Assembly (NCBI RefSeq): GCF_005845215.1 | Contig: NZ_SPHO01000014.1 | Coordinates: 1 to 64,000 of the forward strand | Reading direction: 5' to 3' | From: Clostridium sp. 1001271st1 H5 | GTDB taxonomy: Bacteria; Bacillota; Clostridia; Lachnospirales; Lachnospiraceae | DNA length: 64,000 nt | Shown here: in pieces, positions 56,455-64,000 of the stretch | Position numbering within the stretch: the first letter of the stretch is position 1 | Layout of the letters: every line of letters starts with the position of its first letter | Notes under the pieces: generated by a model | Told to the model about the DNA's origin: nothing | Seen by the model: the letters and a program-made list of their open reading frames with translations, nothing else | Databases searched by the model: none | Program-made: the position numbers and the translations under genes

Positions 56455-57081
56455 TTATTGCATTCTGATTTTGTTTTTCAGGAGCTGGCGAATCTGGTTC
56501 CCTGTCTCCTCCACAGAGCCGTTGTTGTCAATCACTGCGTCGGAAAATGCCCGGAACCCGGATTCAGACGCCTGGCTGTCCATGATGCTCTCCGTCTTCT
56601 CCTTGGTGTAGCCGCGGCTCTCCCTGAGACGGGCCGTGCGGTTCTCCCTCGATGTATAAACATACCACATTTCCCGGCAGTTGTCACGGAATTCTTTTGA
56701 TGGGACGGCTGCCTCTATAACCACCAGCGGTTCAGGGCAGTCCAAGGCCTCCCGGAAGGCTGTTTTCCACACCAGGGGATGGGTCAGACGGTCCACCTGG
56801 CTGCGTTTTTCAGGACAGCCGAAGATGACCCCGGCCATGGCAGGACGGTTGATGGTTCCATCCTCATTCAGGATGGAAGGGCCCAGGCAGTCCACCACTG
56901 CCCGGTAACTCTCCTGCCCCGGTTCCATCAGCTTCTTTGCCACCTGGTCCGCCTGGATAACACGGAAGCCGTACTCCTCTTTCAGTATCTCCAGCACCCG
57001 GCTTTTGCCGGAGCCAACACCGCCTGTGATTCCCAATATAAATTTACCGCCTGTGGCGGGTGCATTTCCTATCGATTCCAT
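56455..57081 (-). CDS. coaE: Dephospho-CoA kinase
   Basis: 208 residues with the P-loop GITGGVGSGKSRV and the CoaE-type ADQVAKKLMEPG, VPSKEFRD segments. It performs the last step in CoA synthesis (dephospho-CoA to CoA). It lies 69 nt after polA, the common Firmicute arrangement. The first 12 residues precede the P-loop without known function. CoA supply is relevant for the CoA-acylating enzymes of the microcompartment, but the gene is general housekeeping. Confidence 0.95.
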   Translation of the reverse strand: MESIGNAPATGGKFILGITGGVGSGKSRVLEILKEEYGFRVIQADQVAKKLMEPGQESYRAVVDCLGPSILNEDGTINRPAMAGVIFGCPEKRSQVDRLTHPLVWKTAFREALDCPEPLVVIEAAVPSKEFRDNCREMWYVYTSRENRTARLRESRGYTKEKTESIMDSQASESGFRAFSDAVIDNNGSVEETGNQIRQLLKNKIRMQ

Positions 57082-57150
57082 ATCCTGCCGCTGCCCTTCC
57101 GATACGTTGGTTTTTTGCGCGCTGTTTTTTCCGCTGTTTTTTCCGCACCC

Positions 57151-59898
57151 CTACTTTGCGTCAAACCAGGATTTTCCCACTTCCGCTTCCACCTCCAGTG
57201 AAACCCGTAAATCCGCCGCATGCTTCATCTTATCGGTCAGTATATCCTTAACCGTCTCAATCTCGTCCACGGCTGTCTCAATCAAAAGCTCATCGTGAAT
57301 CTGAAGCACGATTCTGGATTTCAGGTTTCTCTTCTTCAGTTCCCGGTCCACTGCAATCATGGCAATCTTCATAACGTCTGCAGCAGTTCCCTGAATCGGT
57401 GAATTCATAGCCACACGCTCGCCGAACTGGCGCTGCATGAAGTTGGCGGACTTAAGCTCCGGTATGGGCCTCCTCCTGCCGTACAGGGTGGTTACATAGC
57501 CCTGTTCCTTGCCCTGCTTGACCAGACTGTCCAGGAATATCTTTACGCCGGGGTATGTCTCGAAATATTTATCAATATACTCCACGGCCTCCTTGCGGGA
57601 AATGCTGAGTCCCTCGCTGAGTCCAAAGGCGCTGATTCCGTAAACAATACCGAAGTTCACTGCCTTTGCATTGCGGCGCTGGAGGGGAGTCACTTCCTCA
57701 AGAGGTACATGGAATACCTGGGACGCAGTGATGGCATGGATGTCCTGGGCGGAACGGTATGCCTCAATCAGCCGTTCATCCCCTGACATATGCGCCAGGA
57801 TGCGCAGCTCAATCTGGGAATAGTCTGCATCCACGAACACGCACCCTTCCTTGGGAACAAATACCTTGCGGATTTCCCTGCCCAGGGCCATGCGCACCGG
57901 AATATTCTGCAGGTTCGGCTCCGTACTGCTGATGCGTCCCGTGGCCGTGATGGTCTGGTTGAACTTGCCGTGTATCCTTCCGTCCTCACCAATATAGGCG
58001 GCCAGCCCCTCCGCATAAGTGGAATTCAGCTTTGTCAGCTGGCGGTAATCCAGGATTTTCTGGACCACCGGATAATCAGGGGCCAGCTTTTCCAGTACAT
58101 CCGCTGCCGTGGAATAGCCTGTCTTTGTCTTCTTTCCCCCCGGAAGCTCCATCTGTTCAAAGAGAATCTCTCCCAGCTGTTTCGGGGAATTGATATTGAA
58201 TTCATGTCCTGTCTCCTGGTAGATTTCCTGTTCCAGCTTGGCAATTCCCACCTTAAGCCGGTCCCCGTACTCCTTAAGCTCGGCCCGCTCCACCTTTACG
58301 CCTTCCTGCTCCATATGGAAGAGGCTGTAAATCAGGGGCATCTCTATATCCGTATAAAGGGCATACATTTCCGTGTCCTTTAGCTGGGCTGCCAGAGGGG
58401 CTGCTGCCTTCCAAGCAGTATAGCCCATGTAGCATACGCAGTCCACGGCGTTTTTCTCTCCCCTCCACAGGGCGTCTCCCAGGTCCTCCTTGGCCAGCAG
58501 GTCCGCCCTGGACGGCACTGTAAGCCCCAGATAGTCCCTGGCCAGGTCATCGTAGGCATAGGTATCCTTCAGAGGATTCAGAAGATATCCGGCCACCCCG
58601 GCGTCATACACAGGGTCGGTATCCTTCAGTTCCAGATACGGAAGCATGGACTTTAAATCCAGCACCCAGAATTCCTTAGCATCCCGGTTATCTCTGCACA
58701 GCGCCCGGAGCTGTTCCAGCAGATACTCCCCGGTAATCTGTTCTCCTGCGGCCAGGCAGTATATTTCCTCCCCGCCCAGGCAGAGGGCCAGGCCTGTGAC
58801 GGGATTCAGCCCGGACCTGGCCTTTTTCCCGGCCTTTACTTCCCCGTTCTCGTCAAAGCTGAAGGACAGCTGCTCCGCTGTTTCCTTTAACGCCCCGTCC
58901 TTTCCCAGTATGAGCTGGAAGCCTGCCAGAGACGCGCCCCTGGCCCTGCCGAATACGGCATCCGCTGTCTTCACGTCCTTCACCAGGGTGAAATGGGTTT
59001 TTACATCCGGCGCAGAGGCTTCCCGGGCAGCTGTCCCATCGAACCGGGCCAGAATGGACTTAAACTCCAGACGCTTCATATATTGATATGCTTGCGGTGT
59101 GTACAGGTCCTCAATCCTGGCATCCTCGTAATTAAATTCCACAGGGCAGTCCGTACAGATGGCCGCCAGCTTCTTGCTCATTTGGGCCATGTCATAATGC
59201 TCCTCCAGAGCCTTCCTTGCCCTGGGCGGCTTAAGCTCCTCCAGATGGGCGTAGGCATTCTCTATGGACTTGTACTGGGCGATGATGCTGGTAGCTGTCT
59301 TTTCCCCAATGGAAGGCACCCCCGGTATGTTGTCGGAGGAATCACCCATAAGTGCCTTTACATCAATGAACTCCTCCGGCGTTACCTGATACTCCTGCAT
59401 CACATCCCCGGGGTAATAATCCTTAATCTCGGTCACGCCTCTGCTGGTTCTGGGAATCCGAATCTTGATGTGCTGGTCAGCCAGCTGCAGAAGGTCCCTG
59501 TCGCCGGATACAACGGATACCTCAATGCCCTGGGCCTGGCACCTCTTTGCCACGGTTCCCAGTATGTCGTCCGCCTCAAAGCCCTCCAGGGTCATGATGG
59601 GAATTCCCATGGCCTTGAGCACTTCCTTCATCACCGGAACCTGCTCATGAAGTTCCTCAGGCATGGGCTTTCTCGTCCCCTTATAGGCATCATACATCTC
59701 ATGCCGGAAGGTCGGCTCCTTTAAATCAAAGGCAACCGCTGCATGGTCCGCCTTTTCCTCCTCCAATATCTTCAGCATGATATTTAAAAAACCGTACACT
59801 GCGTTGGTATGCAGACCTTCCGAATTCGTAAGGTCCGGTACCCCGTAAAATGCCCGGTTCATAATACTGTGTCCATCAATCAAAACCAATTTGTCCAT
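57151..59898 (-). CDS. polA: DNA polymerase I
   Basis: 915 residues. N-terminal 5'-3' exonuclease (LIDGHSIMNRAFYGV, EADDILGTVAKR, SGDRDLLQL, GDSSDNIPGVPSIGEKTA). In the middle domain the proofreading DxE motif is absent (ALCLGGEEIYCL in its place), so 3'-5' exonuclease is probably inactive, as in many Firmicute Pol I. The polymerase domain has motif A VDADYSQIELRILAH, motif B RRNAKAVNFGIVYGIS and motif C QIHDELLIE. It acts in repair and Okazaki fragment processing. First gene of the polA-coaE-walJ run. Confidence 0.97.
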   Translation of the reverse strand: MDKLVLIDGHSIMNRAFYGVPDLTNSEGLHTNAVYGFLNIMLKILEEEKADHAAVAFDLKEPTFRHEMYDAYKGTRKPMPEELHEQVPVMKEVLKAMGIPIMTLEGFEADDILGTVAKRCQAQGIEVSVVSGDRDLLQLADQHIKIRIPRTSRGVTEIKDYYPGDVMQEYQVTPEEFIDVKALMGDSSDNIPGVPSIGEKTATSIIAQYKSIENAYAHLEELKPPRARKALEEHYDMAQMSKKLAAICTDCPVEFNYEDARIEDLYTPQAYQYMKRLEFKSILARFDGTAAREASAPDVKTHFTLVKDVKTADAVFGRARGASLAGFQLILGKDGALKETAEQLSFSFDENGEVKAGKKARSGLNPVTGLALCLGGEEIYCLAAGEQITGEYLLEQLRALCRDNRDAKEFWVLDLKSMLPYLELKDTDPVYDAGVAGYLLNPLKDTYAYDDLARDYLGLTVPSRADLLAKEDLGDALWRGEKNAVDCVCYMGYTAWKAAAPLAAQLKDTEMYALYTDIEMPLIYSLFHMEQEGVKVERAELKEYGDRLKVGIAKLEQEIYQETGHEFNINSPKQLGEILFEQMELPGGKKTKTGYSTAADVLEKLAPDYPVVQKILDYRQLTKLNSTYAEGLAAYIGEDGRIHGKFNQTITATGRISSTEPNLQNIPVRMALGREIRKVFVPKEGCVFVDADYSQIELRILAHMSGDERLIEAYRSAQDIHAITASQVFHVPLEEVTPLQRRNAKAVNFGIVYGISAFGLSEGLSISRKEAVEYIDKYFETYPGVKIFLDSLVKQGKEQGYVTTLYGRRRPIPELKSANFMQRQFGERVAMNSPIQGTAADVMKIAMIAVDRELKKRNLKSRIVLQIHDELLIETAVDEIETVKDILTDKMKHAADLRVSLEVEAEVGKSWFDAK

Positions 59899-59923
59899 TA
59901 ATATGAGTTCCTTTCTGTCTCTG

Positions 59924-60253
59924 TCACCACATCCTGAACTGAAGCACCAGCACCACCAGCACGGCCCAGAAGCACAGGGTGTTCACCGCATAGCGGGCTG
60001 TCTCCAGGATTCCCAGGGTGTGCACCCTCTGCCGGGACAGCTCCAGGGCTGTCTCCAGGGCTCCCTTGATGTTATAGGTGCCTGTTTCCTGGTCCAGCTG
60101 GCGGATTCCAACGTCCACTGTGAAGTAAATCTCCAGCTCTTCCCTGCATTCCCCACAGGTCTCAATGTGTTTTAAAAATTCTTTCAGTTCCTCGTCCGTA
60201 ATGCTGCCGTTGATATACGGCATTACCAGACGCTCCGCTTCCCTGCAGGTCAC
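59924..60253 (-). CDS. Small zinc-finger anti-sigma-like membrane protein
   Basis: 109 residues from a GTG that has AGGAGG 8 nt upstream; an earlier GTG at 60262 overlaps the ribosome site. The N-terminal zinc-binding zf-HC2-type motif is CREAERLV with HIETCGEC (His-x3-Cys-x2-Cys). One transmembrane helix lies near the C-terminus (TLCFWAVLVVLVLQF). This is the layout of anti-sigma factors, but no sigma factor gene is next to it. It could instead be a membrane-linked partner of unknown role. It sits 26 nt upstream of polA on the same strand. Confidence 0.75.
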   Translation of the reverse strand: MTCREAERLVMPYINGSITDEELKEFLKHIETCGECREELEIYFTVDVGIRQLDQETGTYNIKGALETALELSRQRVHTLGILETARYAVNTLCFWAVLVVLVLQFRMW

Positions 60254-60404
60254 AGCCGGCACCTCCTGTCTATCATTTTAATCAAATTCTCCTTACATCA
60301 TACAATAAATCAGCTTACTTTTCAATGAAAGATTGGGACTCCCGGGACCTGATTCAGGGCCGCATCCGGAGTCAGGCCCCGGCACGGCCCAGACGCCGGA
60401 CCGT

Positions 60405-61229
60405 CTATCCCTTCCTGTATTCCCTGGGAGAAACGCCTGTCAGCCGCCGGAATACATCCCCGAAATAATTGCCGTCCGAGAATCCGCAGGCCATGGCCAC
60501 ACCGGTCACGGAAAGGTCTGTGTTGCGCAGCAAATCCGATGCTTTCTGCACGCGGATGTAATTCAGATACTCCTTAAAGCAAAGACCGGTGGAGCTTTTA
60601 AATTTCTTTGAAAAATAGGTGGGACTCATGTTGGCAAATGCAGCCACCACCCCCAGCGTCAGCCCTTCCTGATAATGCTGGTTCATATATCTGGCTGCCC
60701 TGACCATGGTTTCCTCGGTCTCCTCCAGCATGTGCCCGTCCCCGCGGGCGCCCTGGCAGCGCCCTAATATGACCAGAATCTGGTGAAGGAGGCTGCGAAG
60801 CTGTATCTGGCAGTAGCTGTCCCCCTGCTTTTCCTCATCCTGCATCTGTGCCAGCAGTTCCTCCGTCTTTGGGCGGAATTCCGGGGGAATGGTCCGTTTG
60901 GGCTGTGAAAAGATATGGTCAAATGCATCCTTTCCGCAAAGGCTTAAAAAGGAGCTGACCGTGTCCTTTGAAAAATAGACGCCGAACCGTTCTGCCTGCC
61001 AGTTTGGCTCATACAGCGCCTTGTGGACCTCAAGAGGAGGGATGATGGTCATATCGCCCGGTTCCAGGTAGTAGATATCCTGATTGATAAACATCTTGCA
61101 TTTCCCGGATAACAGATAATAAATCTCATAATAAGAATGGTAATGAGGGCGCTTCATCACAAAACTGGAGGACCTTCTGATACGGCTGACCTGAACGCTT
61201 TTATCCTTTAAAACCATGGTGTTGCTCAT
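60405..61229 (-). CDS. AraC family transcriptional regulator with cupin domain
   Basis: 274 residues from the ATG with AGGAGGG upstream; the longer open frame lacks a site. N-terminal AraC-type cupin pocket (RPHYHSYYEIYYLLSGKCKMFINQDIYYLEPGDMTIIPP), then a C-terminal double helix-turn-helix (VVAAFANMSPTYFSKKFKSSTGLCFKEYL, VAMACGFSDGNYFGDVFRRL). It probably senses a sugar-like ligand. It is divergent from the Gfo/Idh-like gene (171-bp gap), the usual regulator/target arrangement, so it may control that gene. Confidence 0.92.
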   Translation of the reverse strand: MSNTMVLKDKSVQVSRIRRSSSFVMKRPHYHSYYEIYYLLSGKCKMFINQDIYYLEPGDMTIIPPLEVHKALYEPNWQAERFGVYFSKDTVSSFLSLCGKDAFDHIFSQPKRTIPPEFRPKTEELLAQMQDEEKQGDSYCQIQLRSLLHQILVILGRCQGARGDGHMLEETEETMVRAARYMNQHYQEGLTLGVVAAFANMSPTYFSKKFKSSTGLCFKEYLNYIRVQKASDLLRNTDLSVTGVAMACGFSDGNYFGDVFRRLTGVSPREYRKG

Positions 61230-61400
61230 ACATGCATTCCCTCCTTCATCTTCGCCTGCATCCTTCCTCTGCATGGCCGGACCGCCATGGCAAGAAAACT
61301 GTAATTTTCGAAAAATATCCCATAAAATCCGTATTATTCCATCTGTTTTTGTTATACCATAAAGCCATCCAAAGGTAAACAATGAAATGGAGGAATGACC

Positions 61401-62321
61401 ATGATACCCATGGCTGTGATGGTTGCCAATAAAAAAAGCCGCTGCCTTCGGGAAACAGCCGCCGAACAAAAAGGCCTGGGCCTGGCGGAGGTTCCCATGG
61501 AGGAGGCCGATATCATATATCTTCCGGATTACAGCAGTCTGGATTTCCAGCAGGTCCTTGCACTTCTGAGAGCAGGAAAGCATGTCCTGTTCGGTGCCAT
61601 GGGAGCAGCGGATGCCGGTTCCTTAAGGACGCTGGCACAGACAGCGGATGAGCACGGCGCGGTGCTGCTGGAACATATCCATCTTGGGTTTAACCCATGT
61701 ATGGCTCCCTTAAAGACAGCAGTCAAATGCCTGGGCCCCATACGCCGGATTCGTCTCCATTCCTGTGAGTACGCCTTCACCTGCAAGGGAATCCGCAGCG
61801 CTTTTGTCCATGCTCCGGCCCGCCTTCTCCCGGGAGGTGCACTGTTTCAAAGGGGATTGGACTGCATCTATCCTCTTGTGCATCTCTTTGGCATACCGGA
61901 GCATCTGGATGCCCGGATGGTGTTCACGGAAAACGGAATGGACGCAGCCGGCGCAGTCAGCGGATATCTGGGCGCTGCCCGGGTGGAGCTGGTTTATTCC
62001 AAGATATCCGGCAGCCATGTTCCCAGCCTCATAGAGGGAGAAAAGGGAAGCCTGTTAATCCGTGATATACAGAATTTCAGGGAAGTAACCTATTTCAACC
62101 GTTTCGCGGCAGAGGAGCCGCTGGTCTCCTTTTCAGACAAAGCCTGCCGCAGCAGGGAGCTGGAACAGTGCATGGAATATATAGAAGGAAAAAGGGACTG
62201 GCGCAGGCACCTCGCAACCTCCTTCCTGGTCTTTCAGATGATGGATGAAATCCGCGGATGCCGGAATCCGGATGCTGGATATAGAAATCCATTCCAGGGG
62301 TCCTGTGCGTCTGCCATTTAG
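61401..62321 (+). CDS. Gfo/Idh/MocA-like oxidoreductase, atypical N-terminus
   Basis: 306 residues from the third in-frame ATG, 7 nt after GGAGG. The middle and C-terminus look like the Gfo/Idh/MocA sugar dehydrogenase family (LLRAGKHVLFGAMGA, HIHLGFNPCMAPLK, LLPGGALFQRGLDCIYPLVHLFG, GSLLIRD). The usual GxGxxG dinucleotide fold at the N-terminus is missing and replaced by a short MVANKKS start, so cofactor binding is doubtful. It could be a degenerate, non-catalytic member. It is divergent from the AraC regulator and followed by a bidirectional terminator. Confidence 0.75.
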   Translation: MIPMAVMVANKKSRCLRETAAEQKGLGLAEVPMEEADIIYLPDYSSLDFQQVLALLRAGKHVLFGAMGAADAGSLRTLAQTADEHGAVLLEHIHLGFNPCMAPLKTAVKCLGPIRRIRLHSCEYAFTCKGIRSAFVHAPARLLPGGALFQRGLDCIYPLVHLFGIPEHLDARMVFTENGMDAAGAVSGYLGAARVELVYSKISGSHVPSLIEGEKGSLLIRDIQNFREVTYFNRFAAEEPLVSFSDKACRSRELEQCMEYIEGKRDWRRHLATSFLVFQMMDEIRGCRNPDAGYRNPFQGSCASAI

Positions 62322-62351
62322 ATGCGTATAGCGGAACAAACCACAAAACAC

Positions 62352-62399
62352 AAAAAACCGCCGAATCCCTTGATTTCATCAAGGTTTCAACGGTTTTTT
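62352..62399. terminator. Bidirectional terminator
   Basis: An inner 7-bp stem (CCTTGAT/ATCAAGG) with flanking pairs and A6/T6 runs on both sides, so it can end both the plus-strand Gfo/Idh-like gene and the minus-strand tRNA. Confidence 0.85.
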
Positions 62400-62403
62400 C
62401 TTA

Positions 62404-62486
62404 TGCCGGCAGCGGGACTTGAACCCGCACGCGGTTACCCGCAACAGATTTTGAGTCTGCATCGTCTGCCATTCCGACACGCCGGC
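62404..62486 (-). tRNA. tRNA-Leu, anticodon CAA
   Basis: 83 nt on the minus strand with acceptor GCCGGCG/TGCCGGC and discriminator A, a D-arm, an anticodon stem GCAGA/TCTGT with loop CTCAAAA (anticodon CAA), a long class II variable arm (GTTGCGGGTAACCGC region) and T-arm GCGGGTTCAAGTCCCGC. CCA is not encoded. It decodes UUG, which this window also uses as a start codon. Confidence 0.95.
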
Positions 62487-62545
62487 TTACAACGCTGATT
62501 ATTTTATCACAGGATACATATTTTGGCAAGTGTTTTTTGAAAAAA

Positions 62546-62584
62546 CCTGCGGGACTCTTCACCCCTGACCGGCTGCGCCGCAGG
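62546..62584 (-). terminator. Terminator of the aldo/keto reductase operon
   Basis: CCTGCGG pairs with CCGCAGG around a long loop and is followed by TTTTTTC on the minus strand; a GC-rich inner hairpin may also form. Confidence 0.6.
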
Positions 62585-62665
62585 CTGACGGGAATGGACG
62601 GGCTGGAGAAAGACTGTCAGGACCGGCTGCTGCCCATTCCCAACAGTCCCCTTCTCACGTTTGTC

Positions 62666-63547
62666 CTACCGGATTGCCTGCTGGCCGCTGGCCTTGTATA
62701 TTTCATACCACTCATAATGCTCCAGCCGGAGGTCCAGGGCCTTGACGGCCATATCCAGACGGTCCGGGCGGTTGCTGCCGGAAATAGGGATTGCCCCTGC
62801 GGGATGGTACATAATCCAGGCATATATGACAGTGGCTGGGTCTGTGTCATGTCTCTCTGCAATTTTCTTAATGGTTTTCATGGCTGCGGCGCAGAGGCTG
62901 TCATTGGGGTCAAACATCCTTCCGCCCGCCAGAGGCGACCATATCATGGGATGGATTCCGGACGCAGTCAGGTCGTCCATCATTCCTGAATTAAAATGCT
63001 CAAAGCAGACCGGATTCCACTCAATCTGGTTGGTTACCAGCTGTCCGCCCACTGCTTTGTTAAGGCCGTGGAATTTGTGGGGGTCAAAGTTGGAAACGCC
63101 CATCTCCCCAATCTTCCCCTCCCTCTTAAGCTCTGTCAGGGCTCTGGCCGTGGACTCAAAATCAATGCAGGGGTCCTCCCTGTGAATCAGATACAGGTCC
63201 AGACGGTCTGTGTGAAGCCGCTTCAGGCTTTCCTCACAGGACTTCTTTACCCTGTCGTATCTTGTGTCATAGTATCCGAACCCATTCTCATTGAAAATTC
63301 CGGTTTTGGATACCAGCTGGATTCGGTGCCGGATGGAGGCGTCCTGTTCAAAGGCCCGGCCCATCAGTGTCTCGCACAGCGTGCCGCCGTAGATTTCCGC
63401 TGTGTCAAAGGTGGTTACCCCCCGCTCAATGCATTCATTCATGAACCGGGCCAGCTCCTTTGCAGACCAATTCCAGCCGTCCAGTCTCCAGAATCCCTGT
63501 ACCACGGCTGACAATGACAGCCCTTCTGATAATTTGACTTTTTTCAC
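62666..63547 (-). CDS. Aldo/keto reductase family oxidoreductase
   Basis: 293 residues from a GTG with AGGAGG 6 nt upstream. It has the AKR barrel with DTAEIYGG (Asp-Tyr pair), the Lys of VSKTG, the LYLIHREDP segment with catalytic His, and a C-terminal PISGSNRPDRL NADP-binding stretch. It most resembles the YdhF-like predicted oxidoreductases. It reduces an aldehyde or keto sugar using NADPH; the substrate is unknown. It starts 14 nt after an ABC sugar permease gene, suggesting a sugar catabolic operon. Confidence 0.9.
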   Translation of the reverse strand: MKKVKLSEGLSLSAVVQGFWRLDGWNWSAKELARFMNECIERGVTTFDTAEIYGGTLCETLMGRAFEQDASIRHRIQLVSKTGIFNENGFGYYDTRYDRVKKSCEESLKRLHTDRLDLYLIHREDPCIDFESTARALTELKREGKIGEMGVSNFDPHKFHGLNKAVGGQLVTNQIEWNPVCFEHFNSGMMDDLTASGIHPMIWSPLAGGRMFDPNDSLCAAAMKTIKKIAERHDTDPATVIYAWIMYHPAGAIPISGSNRPDRLDMAVKALDLRLEHYEWYEIYKASGQQAIR

Positions 63548-63561
63548 CTTGTTCCTCCTAA

Positions 63562-64000
63562 TTAAGAATTTTTTCTCATATCCAGGGCAACAGCACTGCA
63601 TATGATAAGTCCCTTTACAATCAGCTGCCAGTTGGAGTTAACCCCTATGTAGGCAAGTCCATAGCTGATGAAGGTAAATATAAGCACGCCTATGATAACG
63701 CCGGATACTTTTCCCACGCCTCCGCTCAGGGATACGCCTCCCACCACGCAGGAGGATATGGCATCAAATTCATATGCATTTCCATATGCTGAGTTGGCGC
63801 CTCCGGTCCTGGCCACTTCCAGGATACCGGCCAGTCCCACAAACATGGATTCAATGATGAACACAGTGATGATTACCCTGCTCACATTGATGCCGGATAC
63901 CTTGGCTGCCTCCGGGTTGCCTCCCACAATATATATGTTCTTCCCGAACACGGTTTTATTGAGCAGGAACCATACCCCGGCAATGGCAATGATGGCAATG
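63562..64000 (-). CDS. Sugar ABC transporter permease (RbsC family), partial at window edge
   Basis: The last about 145 residues of an RbsC/MglC-type permease, with the conserved GKNIYIVGGNPEAAKVSGINV block, hydrophobic helices and GGVSLSGGVGKVSGVIIGVL. The frame is open to the window's right edge, so the gene is cut by the window and not broken. It imports a sugar such as ribose, galactose or xylose with a partner ATPase and binding protein expected beyond the edge. Confidence 0.92.
   Translation of the reverse strand, partial: IAIIAIAGVWFLLNKTVFGKNIYIVGGNPEAAKVSGINVSRVIITVFIIESMFVGLAGILEVARTGGANSAYGNAYEFDAISSCVVGGVSLSGGVGKVSGVIIGVLIFTFISYGLAYIGVNSNWQLIVKGLIICSAVALDMRKNS

Overview
The window looks like chromosomal DNA of an anaerobic, gut-type Firmicute, most likely Lachnospiraceae of the Enterocloster/Lachnoclostridium kind. 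This placement is an inference. It rests on moderate GC, Clostridia-like genes (yceD-rpmF, pta-ackA, tmcAL, darA, polA-coaE-walJ), strong AGGAGG ribosome sites, many hybrid sensor kinases and a large glycyl-radical microcompartment locus. No rRNA, CRISPR array or prophage is visible.

Region 1 (1-19756) is a signalling block, nearly all on the minus strand. It holds a solute-binding lipoprotein overlapping a Cache hybrid kinase, a REC/degenerate GGDEF/EAL/GGDEF protein, a CarH-like cobalamin-binding sensor, a broken receiver domain, and a 1408-residue multi-PAS hybrid kinase. It continues with a flavodoxin lipoprotein, an SGNH/MBOAT pair for cell-surface acylation, a BvgS-like hybrid kinase and a divergent NTF2-like/GGDEF protein. 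An IS200-type element (about 19781-20577) then separates this block from yceD-rpmF.

Region 2 (21435-41819) is the main feature: a bacterial microcompartment locus built on a B12-independent glycyl radical diol dehydratase. The active-site residues read from the sequence (His164, His281, Ser282, Cys433, Glu435, Asp447, Gly831) fit a 1,2-propanediol or glycerol dehydratase and do not fit choline TMA-lyase. A long minus-strand gene run (39206 to 23976) encodes pduU, eutP, a DJ-1 protein, the dehydratase, its radical-SAM activase, pduB, two near-identical hexamer shell proteins, a flavoprotein-like protein, a hexamer shell protein with a long tail, a pentamer vertex protein, two CoA-acylating aldehyde dehydrogenases, a dedicated S-adenosylmethionine synthetase, pduL, eutJ and an iron-type alcohol dehydrogenase. 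The divergent pduS-pduT-pduO-like operon lies on the plus strand. A PocR-domain sensor and an AraC-type response regulator at the downstream end are the likely regulators. The inferred pathway is diol to aldehyde (dehydratase), then aldehyde to alcohol (alcohol dehydrogenase) or to acyl-CoA (aldehyde dehydrogenases), acyl-phosphate (PduL) and acid plus ATP. The nearby pta-ackA operon could supply the last step.

Region 3 (41820-51094) has a small Cys-pair protein, a peroxiredoxin-glutaredoxin fusion, an unknown membrane protein, pta-ackA, the c-di-AMP receptor darA, an orphan second pduB shell gene, an HtrA protease and tmcAL. The orphan shell gene and the main locus both carry 10-bp inverted repeats with 28-29 bp spacers sharing a TTATCCAGA core, which suggests a common operator.

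Region 4 (51167-64000) is mostly housekeeping: a methyltransferase with a repeat-rich linker, a HAD phosphatase, a histidine phosphatase, a UPF0210 protein, an ACT protein, walJ, coaE, polA, a zinc-finger anti-sigma-like protein, a divergent AraC regulator and Gfo/Idh-like protein, tRNA-Leu(CAA), an aldo/keto reductase and a sugar ABC permease that runs off the right edge.
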